DNA of 18,416 nucleotides from Chloroflexota bacterium (lineage in GTDB: Bacteria; Chloroflexota; Anaerolineae; Anaerolineales; UBA4823): the NCBI GenBank assembly GCA_030613705.1, contig JAUWLJ010000004.1:1-18416 (forward strand). The letters run 5' to 3'. Shown here piece by piece: positions 1 to 7,092 of the stretch; position 1 is the first letter of the stretch, and every line of letters starts with the position of its first letter. A program made the translations under genes and the position numbers. Below the pieces are notes generated by a model. It saw only the letters and a list, made by a program, of their open reading frames with translations, searched no databases and was not told the origin of the DNA.

Positions 1-2
1 TG

Positions 3-287
3 GCGATCGCCGATGAACTTGATTTGCTTGTTGCTCCGGTTGGCATCACCTGGCAGAACGTTTTGGTTGATGAACCAAACCTGGATCTGTGGATGCCAGA
101 TGGCAAACATCCATCTCCGCTGGGATCCTTTCTGGCAGCCAGTGTTTTTTACGCATTGATTTTCAATGAAAGTCCAGCCGGTCTCCCATTTTCAGCCAAT
201 GGCGTTGGTGAAGATGTAGGAGTAACCATCATGGAAATCGCCGCGGAGACTGTATTGGAGAATTCAGCGAACTGGAATATTCCATAG
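3..287 (+). CDS. SGNH/GDSL-type hydrolase, C-terminal part
   Basis: This is the 3' end of a gene that starts before the window; 94 codons are visible, ending in TAG. The sequence DGKHPSPLGSFLA, with Asp at 99-101 and His at 108-110, matches block V of SGNH (GDSL-like) hydrolases, where the Asp and His of the catalytic triad lie in a DxxH motif followed by a small-residue helix. The nucleophile Ser and the Gly and Asn blocks lie upstream and cannot be seen. Proteins of this superfamily are esterases, lipases or carbohydrate deacetylases; the substrate cannot be told from this fragment. It converges on the DUF6544 gene with 47 bases between the two stop codons. The T-run at 291-297 just after the stop lacks a convincing stem before it. 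Confidence 0.7.
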   Translation, partial: AIADELDLLVAPVGITWQNVLVDEPNLDLWMPDGKHPSPLGSFLAASVFYALIFNESPAGLPFSANGVGEDVGVTIMEIAAETVLENSANWNIP

Positions 288-334
288 ACCTTTTTTTATG
301 ACAAATTAATGCAAATTGGAAATTCAATCTGAGG

Positions 335-1045
335 TTATCTGCTTGTGACTGCAGTGATCCTGCCCCGGAAGTATTCCCATCGCCCATCACTTTTTTCGAA
401 ACTGGCAACAGCAGTGCCTGGAATCCACACACCACTAAATTCCTGGTGATCGCCAAACTCATACTGCCATGGAGCTTCTGCGTAGCCGCCTGGGATATCG
501 TACACTCGCGCCGGGCTGTATGCCCGGATTACATCGCCTTTACCGTTAATCTCGAACCGAACCATCACCTCCCGATCTCCAATGTTCCATCTGATCACAA
601 AAGTAGACTCGTCCAAGTCGTTCCAGTTCAGAGATGGATCTGCGAGTGCAAATGCTGGCAACCAGGGAAGTTCACCAAGATTGCGCACCATTTGACTTGC
701 CAATACTTCCGGGTCAGTACGTTTCCCCATGGGGATCATTCCCCAAAGTCGAGCGCCTCCCCAACCTTGACCGTCTTCATGACCATCCTCTGCTAAGATC
801 CAAACCCCCGGCGCCACCTGGAGTCTGGCTTTCCAGTCGAATGATAAAGGGGATCCTTTATGTTCCCCGTTAGCTGTAAATGGAGTCCAGCGACCGCGTA
901 GTTCCATGGTTCCCTCTTGTTCGATCAGGATGGATGATGGCATCTCGTAGTCCTGGGGTAAGGCTCGATTAAGCCAACGCTGAGCTGCGGATGGTAGTGA
1001 ATCTTTCGATACTGATTGAACATGGTTCGGAAAGTTGGGGGTCAT
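335..1045 (-). CDS. DUF6544 family protein
   Basis: A 236-residue protein of unknown function. An N-terminal segment (QRWLNRALP) is followed by a basic/aromatic block (IEQEGTMELRGRWTPFTA) and a region around GGARLWGMIPM, the order typical of DUF6544 (formerly DUF6920) proteins. I see no signal peptide or membrane helix, so it is probably cytoplasmic. I chose the ATG at 1043-1045 because a strong ribosome-binding site (TCCGGAGGAA, with GGAGG at 1053-1057) sits 7 bases before it. The reading frame is open 13 codons further to an ATG at 1082-1084, but no such site precedes that one. A TATAGT box at 1090-1095 on this strand could be the -10. It is convergent with the SGNH gene and divergent from the transglutaminase-like gene. 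No enzymatic role can be assigned. Confidence 0.75.
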   Translation of the reverse strand: MTPNFPNHVQSVSKDSLPSAAQRWLNRALPQDYEMPSSILIEQEGTMELRGRWTPFTANGEHKGSPLSFDWKARLQVAPGVWILAEDGHEDGQGWGGARLWGMIPMGKRTDPEVLASQMVRNLGELPWLPAFALADPSLNWNDLDESTFVIRWNIGDREVMVRFEINGKGDVIRAYSPARVYDIPGGYAEAPWQYEFGDHQEFSGVWIPGTAVASFEKSDGRWEYFRGRITAVTSR

Positions 1046-1201
1046 GGATATTCCTCCGGAGTTGCGATTATTCTCTTTTATCATCGTTTACTATACATCA
1101 GAAAACCAGGCTAAATTGTTCACCCGCAGCCACATGCCAATAATTTCGAAGCAATTGGACTCATATTTTATCAAGAGCATTAAGCTGTTGATTGAATAGG
1201 T

Positions 1202-1210
1202 TGATATAAT
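1202..1210 (+). promoter_or_regulatory. Extended -10 promoter, leaderless start
   Basis: TGATATAAT, a perfect extended -10 element (TGn plus TATAAT), ends 6 bases before the ATG at 1217. Transcription would start at or within a base or two of that ATG, so the mRNA should have essentially no leader. No Shine-Dalgarno sequence is present and no good -35 is found at 16-18 bases. Confidence 0.55.
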
Positions 1211-1216
1211 GATCGG

Positions 1217-1822
1217 ATGCGCCTGTTGGATCTCTTGAAATCAGAAGCTGTCAAGCGAGTTTTGATCGACCCATCTTTAGAGCTGGACCCGGCGACTGTT
1301 TTTTCAATGGTCAGAGACATGCCTTACCAGCGTGCCAGTGACCGTCGCCCTGAGACGACGATTGCCGAATGGCGTGGCACTTGCTCAGGTAAGCATTATC
1401 TGCTCCAGGCATTATTTGCTGAACTGGGATTACCTTCAAAACTCATAGCCTGCACTACAGTGGAACCGGTTGATCCAGGTGAGATCCCGCCGTCCCTGAA
1501 ATCCCTCTACGAAGCAGCCAATCGCCGCTTTGTTGATGTGCACAATTACTTAATGGTTACAGTTCCTGACGATGGCCAAATGGTGGTAGATGCTACCTTT
1601 CCGCTATCAGCCCGAAAATCTGGGATGGTCGTCAATGAGGCATTTGTCTTGGGGCAGGATCAGCAAGTTGCAGCAAAACCTCTGGAAACCTGGGTCATCC
1701 CCCCGGAACGAGTTGCTCAAGATTTCAAGGATCAGCTGTTGAAAGAGCACTTCACCTCAGCTGAACTTGAATTCCGGGAAATCGTGATCGCATTCCTTGA
1801 CGAAGTGACGGCTGACCAATAA
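1217..1822 (+). CDS. Small transglutaminase-like domain protein
   Basis: A 201-residue protein with the Cys-His-Asp order of the transglutaminase-like fold: Cys56 in GTCSGKHYLLQALFAELG at the start of a helix, His109 in FVDVHNYLMV and Asp125 in VVDATFP. The spacing of 53 and 16 residues fits a compact papain-like transglutaminase core. Family members are cysteine proteases, peptide:N-glycanase-like enzymes or amide-bond ligases; the substrate is unknown here. There is no signal peptide or membrane helix, so a cytoplasmic location is likely, unlike many bacterial transglutaminase-like proteins that are membrane-bound. The start follows an extended -10 promoter by six bases and has no Shine-Dalgarno sequence. 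It is a single-gene unit, divergent from DUF6544 and convergent with the sulfatase-fold gene (93 bases between stops, no clear terminator). Confidence 0.7.
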   Translation: MRLLDLLKSEAVKRVLIDPSLELDPATVFSMVRDMPYQRASDRRPETTIAEWRGTCSGKHYLLQALFAELGLPSKLIACTTVEPVDPGEIPPSLKSLYEAANRRFVDVHNYLMVTVPDDGQMVVDATFPLSARKSGMVVNEAFVLGQDQQVAAKPLETWVIPPERVAQDFKDQLLKEHFTSAELEFREIVIAFLDEVTADQ

Positions 1823-1915
1823 CGGATCCTTTGATCAATTTCAGGTTATCTGGGCACGCATATTAAAATTCTCTTGACCAAAGATGTCATCACGATGGTG
1901 AGATCAATTTCGGTT

Positions 1916-4393
1916 TTATGGAAAAGGAAGCGTCGAGATATCAAACCCGTTGTCGAATAAGTATTCAGCCAGCGCCTCTTTGATTTGATCCATTGTCAAT
2001 AAATTTTCTTCCGAACAGGGCATTGTATGTCCGGGGACGTCACCAGACTCCCAAGTGAGACTGGTGAGATCAAATCGGTGCCATTTCTGACAATCAACCA
2101 CATTGATGGATGTAAATTGGTAGAAGGGTGGTTTTATCCGAGTTGAGTCAATAAACAACTTGCCTTGACTGCGGTAGCCATAGGGAGGACCGCCGCTAAA
2201 GGTCAACCGGTTTTCTATCGAGTCGCCTTTCAGCAAGGATTGGCCTACCATCCACATCGGCTGGTTGATACCCAGGTAATCTAGAATCGTTGGTGCAATA
2301 TCCAGATTCTGAACGTTCGTCTCAATCCGACCAGCAAACTCATCATTGGGGAAATGGATCAACAGAGGTACACGCAATCTGGCATTAGACTGCATAGGAT
2401 GGTCTGAATAAATAATCAAGATGGTATTGTCCATCTTACCAGTTTGCTCCAGTATTTCCAACACTTCGCCAATATACTGATCAAAGTTCAGGATGCTGTC
2501 ATCATAAAAATCTATCATCCAATCCTCATCTTGGGTCTTCCCTTTTGAGAAAACCCGTTGTTTCGGATCAAATCGAGCGCCATGAGTGCCCATCATGTGG
2601 ACATGGATAAACAAGGGATGGTCTGATTCCTGGATCAGCTGGATGAGGTTGTTTAACTGCTCCTGGTCATGCTTTATACCAACTGGTTGAGTAACGATGG
2701 TGAAGGGATTTTCCATCTTCCTGATGAAAAATATATGCAGGATGCGATCGGTGATTCGTTCGGCCAAAAGAGTGACGAAATATGGATTCTCACCAAAGCC
2801 CATCTCACGAGCCGAGCGAACCAACTCACTTTCTTCAATAGTGCGATCGTTGACAATATCAAATCCATCCAGCATGTTTACTTTATAGGCATCAATGTAA
2901 TGCGGCACACCGATCTCGACATTGTAATAACCTCCATTTCGTAATATACCGGGTAAATGCTGATACGCGTCGACTCCTTGGAGGATGTTGGGTGGGAATA
3001 AGACTCGCGTTTGGACATCCGGCTTACCAGTGAGCATAGAGGTTATCGATCCTGTGGATTTCGAAGAGTTGGCGAAAATGTTTTCAGCCAGCAGAGAGGT
3101 TTTAGCTAGTTCCTTCAGCACAGGTGTTGTCTCACGTTCATATCCATATACAGACAGGTTGCTGGCACTGAGGCCATCGCTGCCTAAGAGGATGATATTT
3201 GGTCGTGTAGCAAACCTATTGCGATCCCCGGCAAGATCGACCGCCTGGGCATTTCTGGAGTAGCTGACGCCAAATCGGATCAGGACAATGACAGTAGAGA
3301 TCATGAACATCCCAGCGATTACAACCAGTATAAAACGAGGTACCTTGAAGGGTGGCTTCGGCTTTCCTCGTAAGCCCATCATGCGCAGAATGCGGGTGTT
3401 GATATAAATAAATAGGATCAGAAAGCCCAGCCTGTACCCATATCTAATAATCCCATCAGAGGTAACAATGCCGAATTTAAAAACGGTGTAGGTAAAGTTA
3501 TCCACTAAGAGTAAACTGATGGCAGTCAGAATAACTGTGGGAATCAATGTGCCGATAAAAATAGGTAGCATGGTGAAACGAAATTTGGAAATTAAGAGAT
3601 CTAATCCAGCGAAAGTCATAACCAATACCAGACTCAACACACATAAAACGAAGCTGGAGAGAAGGAAAATCTCGAACTTATCAAACCATCCCATGGGGGC
3701 CATGAAAGAGGGCTTGGTTACAAAGAAGACCCATTCCATAAACAAATAAAAATACGCTGCCCCAACAGTAAGGACTAGCAAAAAGATCCACATAGTTTGC
3801 TTAGATTGAGAAGAAGGCTCTTTGTTTGTAATTGGAGTCAGCGCTCTGGTAACTTCTTGGTCGAGGAATTCATTGAATACTTGCAAGATTGTCATTGGGC
3901 TGGCAAATATGGATTTCCGTCGGTCTGGGGATTTGAACGCGAAAATGAGAAACCAGCTCAGCCCGAGGATCAATATCATCATCAAGGTTAAACCCGTCGA
4001 ACGGGAAAAGAAAAACATTCGCAGGTAAAGGGTATACTGTTTCCCATTCGTGAGCGGATCACTATTGTCGCTCGCTGAAAATATTAAATTATATAATCCA
4101 TCTTTAACAACAAGAGAATATTTTCCTAAACCCTTCTCCATCACTTCTGCGGTGAAGGTGCGTTCGAGCTGTTGACCATCCTCAAACAACAATACACCTT
4201 CAGCAGGGAAGATCAGGGGATTGAGTTTTAATGGAATGCGGAAGGCATAACCTTCATCGGGTTTGAGTACTTCAGAATTGAGTCTTTGTTTGAAGTGGAA
4301 TACGGATGCCCCTGGTTTAATAACCAGGAGAACCGATAATATGGCAGTGAAAAAGAATAATAAGGGGATGATGATGCGAAGGATCTTCTTCAT
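1916..4393 (-). CDS. LTA-synthase-like membrane sulfatase/phosphotransferase-fold enzyme
   Basis: An 825-residue membrane protein. One N-terminal helix is followed by a beta-rich extracytoplasmic stretch (about 30-120). Then come about six more helices (near 125-155, 200-225, 238-270, 275-300, 320-337 and 352-375) and a C-terminal alkaline phosphatase/sulfatase-superfamily domain (from about 397). Visible active-site features are Asp406 (ILLGSDG), a Ser446-Thr447 pair in SSKSTGSITSMLTGK at the nucleophile position, His604 (MMGTHGARFD) and Asp664-His665 (YSDHPMQ). The Cys/Ser-x-Pro-x-Arg signature of formylglycine sulfatases is absent, so a phosphotransferase or hydrolase of the LtaS/EptA kind is more likely; the acceptor is unknown. 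I took the ATG at 4391-4393 (MKKILRII). A TTG six codons upstream is possible, and neither has a clear ribosome-binding site. Confidence 0.7.
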   Translation of the reverse strand: MKKILRIIIPLLFFFTAILSVLLVIKPGASVFHFKQRLNSEVLKPDEGYAFRIPLKLNPLIFPAEGVLLFEDGQQLERTFTAEVMEKGLGKYSLVVKDGLYNLIFSASDNSDPLTNGKQYTLYLRMFFFSRSTGLTLMMILILGLSWFLIFAFKSPDRRKSIFASPMTILQVFNEFLDQEVTRALTPITNKEPSSQSKQTMWIFLLVLTVGAAYFYLFMEWVFFVTKPSFMAPMGWFDKFEIFLLSSFVLCVLSLVLVMTFAGLDLLISKFRFTMLPIFIGTLIPTVILTAISLLLVDNFTYTVFKFGIVTSDGIIRYGYRLGFLILFIYINTRILRMMGLRGKPKPPFKVPRFILVVIAGMFMISTVIVLIRFGVSYSRNAQAVDLAGDRNRFATRPNIILLGSDGLSASNLSVYGYERETTPVLKELAKTSLLAENIFANSSKSTGSITSMLTGKPDVQTRVLFPPNILQGVDAYQHLPGILRNGGYYNVEIGVPHYIDAYKVNMLDGFDIVNDRTIEESELVRSAREMGFGENPYFVTLLAERITDRILHIFFIRKMENPFTIVTQPVGIKHDQEQLNNLIQLIQESDHPLFIHVHMMGTHGARFDPKQRVFSKGKTQDEDWMIDFYDDSILNFDQYIGEVLEILEQTGKMDNTILIIYSDHPMQSNARLRVPLLIHFPNDEFAGRIETNVQNLDIAPTILDYLGINQPMWMVGQSLLKGDSIENRLTFSGGPPYGYRSQGKLFIDSTRIKPPFYQFTSINVVDCQKWHRFDLTSLTWESGDVPGHTMPCSEENLLTMDQIKEALAEYLFDNGFDISTLPFP

Positions 4394-4431
4394 ATGATGA
4401 ACGATCAGCAAGATAACTTAGAAGTTGGTCA

Positions 4432-4437
4432 ATTATA
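4432..4437 (-). promoter_or_regulatory. Putative -10 of the sulfatase-fold gene
   Basis: A perfect TATAAT on the - strand, 38 bases before the chosen ATG at 4393. No convincing -35 and no TG extension are present, so the call rests on the -10 alone. Confidence 0.35.
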
Positions 4438-4758
4438 CTGTTTATGATGAATAAAATTCTCCTACCAATATTTTGATATTCCGCAATACTTTATGGTTGT
4501 TCCCTCTTGAGCGAATATTAATATATCTTACGCAGCAAAAGAAAACGCTGGTTCCAATGATTGCCTTCACTCAGAATTCTTTGGGGAAAATTGTCTCAAA
4601 AAAATGAACATTGGAAATCAGTCTACTCTGTTTGTCTGTGGGATAGCGCTCATTTTTAGCAATACATCTCGTAAAATTGATGGGTTGATAAAATTGAATT
4701 GAATAAATTCCGCTTGATGACGGCAACTGATACCATCACGGAATGATCTATTCTTTAG

Positions 4759-4767
4759 TGGTAAACT
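4759..4767 (+). promoter_or_regulatory. Extended -10 promoter of mvaD, leaderless start
   Basis: TGGTAAACT has the TGn extension plus TAAACT (4 of 6 to TATAAT). It ends 7 bases before the mvaD ATG at 4775, so transcription should begin at about the start codon. No Shine-Dalgarno sequence is present. The same 9-mer occurs in the proposed pyrG promoter. Confidence 0.45.
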
Positions 4768-4774
4768 CAACTTA

Positions 4775-5758
4775 ATGAACCAAATTGCCTCTGCTACCGC
4801 CATCGCAAATCCTAACATCGCCTTCATTAAGTATTGGGGCGATAAAGACCCGATGTTGCGAATCCCTGCTAATGGGTCGCTCTCGATGAACCTGTCTAAC
4901 CTCCAATCGCGGACGACGGTCAGTTATGATTCGACACTCGAGCGAGACGAGCTTATTTTAGATCGTAAGGTGCCGGATGACCTGGCTGTTGAGCGAGTGA
5001 CGCGTTTCCTCGACCATGTACGCCATTTGGCGGGTATTTCGTATTACGCCAGAGTGGAAAGCGAGAACAACTTTCCAACGGGTTCGGGAATCGCTTCATC
5101 GGCTTCGGCTTTCGCCGCATTGAGTCTGGCAGCTAGCAAAGCAGCTGGATTGCAGTTGGATGAGCGCTCACTTTCCCGCCTGGCTCGGCGTGGATCTGGA
5201 TCAGCCTGCCGCTCTGTTCCAGCTGGCTTTGTTGAGTGGCAGTCTGGAGAGGATGACGATAGCTCTTATGCTTTCTCGCTAGCTGCTCCAGAGCATTGGC
5301 AGTTGTATGATTGCATTGCTATTGTGAGCCAGGAACACAAAAAGACCGGTTCCCGAGAAGGCCACGCTCTGGCAGAAACCAGCTTGCTTCAAAACGCTCG
5401 AGTTGGAGACACCACCCGCAGGTTAGACCTGTGCCGGCAGGCGATTCTGAATCGCGATTTTCAAGCTTTTGCAGAAATTGTCGAACTGGACAGCAACCTG
5501 ATGCATGCCGTGATGATGACCTCGCAGCCGCGACTGTTTTACTGGCAGCCAGCCACTTTAGCAGTCATGCGAGCAGTGGTCGATTGGCGAAGGAACGGCA
5601 TTCCAGTGTGCTTCACAATTGATGCTGGTCCGAACGTGCATGTGATCACACTTGCAGATCATTCTTCCAGGGTGATCGCTGACCTGATTCAAATTCCTGG
5701 CGTTAGCAAAGTTCTCGTCAGTGGACCCGGTAAGGCTGTACGCTTGAGCGTAGAGTAA
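4775..5758 (+). CDS. mvaD: Diphosphomevalonate (or phosphomevalonate) decarboxylase
   Basis: A 327-residue GHMP-superfamily enzyme of the mevalonate pathway. It carries out ATP-dependent decarboxylation and dehydration to isopentenyl diphosphate, or to isopentenyl phosphate if it uses monophosphomevalonate. The N-terminal signature (NPNIAFIKYWGDKD, then IPANGSLSMNL) is diagnostic. The GHMP phosphate-binding loop is at about 99-112 (NFPTGSGIASSASA), the family's SGSACRS motif is at about 140-147, and the catalytic Asp283 lies in TIDAGPN. Classical eukaryotic enzymes read IKYWGKRD where this has GDKD. Chloroflexota are known to include decarboxylases that use phosphomevalonate together with isopentenyl phosphate kinase (shown for Roseiflexus), so the exact substrate is open. 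The ATG directly follows an extended -10, with no leader. It stands alone, 199 bases before rseP. Confidence 0.88.
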   Translation: MNQIASATAIANPNIAFIKYWGDKDPMLRIPANGSLSMNLSNLQSRTTVSYDSTLERDELILDRKVPDDLAVERVTRFLDHVRHLAGISYYARVESENNFPTGSGIASSASAFAALSLAASKAAGLQLDERSLSRLARRGSGSACRSVPAGFVEWQSGEDDDSSYAFSLAAPEHWQLYDCIAIVSQEHKKTGSREGHALAETSLLQNARVGDTTRRLDLCRQAILNRDFQAFAEIVELDSNLMHAVMMTSQPRLFYWQPATLAVMRAVVDWRRNGIPVCFTIDAGPNVHVITLADHSSRVIADLIQIPGVSKVLVSGPGKAVRLSVE

Positions 5759-5895
5759 TTCAGGGGTACGTCTACGCCTAATATGGGTTGCAGATTGCTT
5801 TCACCCTGTTATTTAGCGAAATTTTCTTGGAACCATTTTTTCTTAGAATCGTCTAAGACTTGCTGGGATGCATGGAATCCAGGCACAGATAAGGA

Positions 5896-5901
5896 TATAA
5901 T
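5896..5901 (+). promoter_or_regulatory. Putative -10 upstream of rseP
   Basis: A perfect TATAAT lies 56 bases before the rseP ATG at 5958, within the 199-base gap after mvaD. No good -35 is seen. A small hairpin (CTTAGA/TCTAAG, 5842-5857) upstream lacks a T-tract and is not a terminator. The box suggests rseP and the genes after it are transcribed independently of mvaD. Confidence 0.4.
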
Positions 5902-5957
5902 CAGCCCAGAGATTTGAGAATTACTGGAATTTAATTAATGGTGAGTTGGAAGATCTT

Positions 5958-7028
5958 ATGTATTCAAACGTACTGATACAAATTGCACAGCTGGCAGTCG
6001 GATTGGCTGCTCTGATCATTATCCATGAATTTGGTCATTTCGCAGCCGCGCGCCTGTTTAAAATTTCCATCGAAGAATTTGGGCTTGGATTTCCACCCCG
6101 AGTAGCGACTTTGTTTACAGCAGGGGGCACAAAATTCACCCTCAATTTGATCCCTCTCGGTGGTTTTGTACGCCCCAAAGGGGAAAACGACCCAAACATT
6201 CCTGATGGTTTAGCCGCAGCGAATCCTTGGAAAAGGTTGGGTGTCTTGATCGCGGGACCCATGGCGAATTTATTGGTAGGTGTTGTGCTGTATGCCATGA
6301 TTATCAACCGCATCGGATCGCCGATAATGGACCAGGTTCAGGTCGTGGAAGTTGTCCCCAACTCGCCAGCGGCTCAAGCTGGATTGCTTTCCGATGATCT
6401 GATACTTTGGGTAAATGATGCCGAAATCGACGGCACAGAATCCATCCGGACCGCGATTTATGATAACTTGGGTAACGAAACCCAGATCACATACTCTCGC
6501 GATGGTCAGGTGCATACAGTGACCTTAGTTCCCCGCTCAAACCCTCCGGAAGGCGAGGGGGCAATTGGGATCGTGATGAGCAATCCGACCAAATCGGTGA
6601 GCGTGATCGCGGCTTTGCCTGCTGGTGTGGAGGCTGTTTATCAGCATAGTGAGACCTTATTGACCTTCCCAGTAAAGATTATCAAGGGAGAGATGGATGC
6701 CAGCGAAGGTCGCTTACTGGGATTTAAAGGCATGTTCGATGTTTATCAGGCTGTCCAAGAAACGGAAGTCCAGCAAAACATCCCTTCAGGAGTGAATATA
6801 CTTGGCTTCTTTGCCACATTGACCATCTCTTTTGGTATACTCAATCTGCTGCCGATACCGGCCTTGGATGGTGGCCGCATTATGTTCACCTTGCCGGAAA
6901 TCATCCTGGGGCGCCGCGTTCCACCGAAGTATGAGAACGCAATCCATCTGGTGAGCCTGGCTTTACTGCTGATGTTGTTGCTCTTCGTCAACTTGCAAGA
7001 TTTCCTCAACCCCATTTCTTTTCCATAG
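5958..7028 (+). CDS. rseP: RseP-like site-2 zinc metalloprotease (M50)
   Basis: A 356-residue intramembrane protease of family M50. The zinc site HEFGH (His23, Glu24, His27) is in the first membrane helix, and the third ligand is in LLPIPALDGGR (Asp304) in the third. A single PDZ domain lies between them (about 124-196, beginning VVEVVPNSPAAQAGL). The C-terminus is another hydrophobic helix. Such enzymes cleave membrane proteins within the bilayer, typically anti-sigma factors or remnant signal peptides; the substrate here is unknown. I chose the ATG at 5958 because a GGAAGA ribosome-binding site lies 4 bases before it. A TTG at 5946 is in frame but has no such site. In many bacteria rseP is next to dxr of the other isoprenoid pathway; here a mevalonate-pathway gene is upstream. 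Confidence 0.9.
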   Translation: MYSNVLIQIAQLAVGLAALIIIHEFGHFAAARLFKISIEEFGLGFPPRVATLFTAGGTKFTLNLIPLGGFVRPKGENDPNIPDGLAAANPWKRLGVLIAGPMANLLVGVVLYAMIINRIGSPIMDQVQVVEVVPNSPAAQAGLLSDDLILWVNDAEIDGTESIRTAIYDNLGNETQITYSRDGQVHTVTLVPRSNPPEGEGAIGIVMSNPTKSVSVIAALPAGVEAVYQHSETLLTFPVKIIKGEMDASEGRLLGFKGMFDVYQAVQETEVQQNIPSGVNILGFFATLTISFGILNLLPIPALDGGRIMFTLPEIILGRRVPPKYENAIHLVSLALLLMLLLFVNLQDFLNPISFP

Positions 7029-7092
7029 TAATCATCATGGCGAAGGCCGTCCCCAATGTATTGGCAGATCAGTAATAATGGCCGTGTGAAGT

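Larger units (their letters stand above)
4394..4774. other. Gene-free divergent intergenic region
   Basis: This AT-rich stretch between the divergent sulfatase-fold gene and mvaD contains no supportable coding region. It holds the two promoter elements listed separately. It also has an 8-base inverted repeat (TTCCAATG at 4552-4559 and CATTGGAA at 4609-4616) and a weak hairpin at about 4710-4741 (TGATG/CATCA closed by CCG/CGG) about 33 bases before mvaD. The latter could be an operator or nothing. I see no tRNA-like or terminator-like element. Confidence 0.5.

Noticed and set aside
273..284. Perfect 12-base palindrome TGGAATATTCCA followed by a T-run
   Set aside because: A terminator stem needs a loop; with a zero-base centre and weak A/T pairs it would not fold well, so the T-run at 291-297 is not called a terminator.
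229..462. Open frame of 77 codons on the - strand across the SGNH and DUF6544 ends
   Set aside because: It overlaps both well-supported genes and has no ribosome-binding site or recognisable domain; it is a shadow frame.
446..796. Open frame of 116 codons on the + strand inside the DUF6544 gene
   Set aside because: It lies wholly antisense to a family-supported gene, and its composition (Trp-, Cys- and His-rich) is typical of a chance frame.
4552..4616. 8-base inverted repeat with a 49-base interior in the gap before mvaD
   Set aside because: A match of this size is expected by chance in a stretch of this length and nothing else supports a structured RNA.
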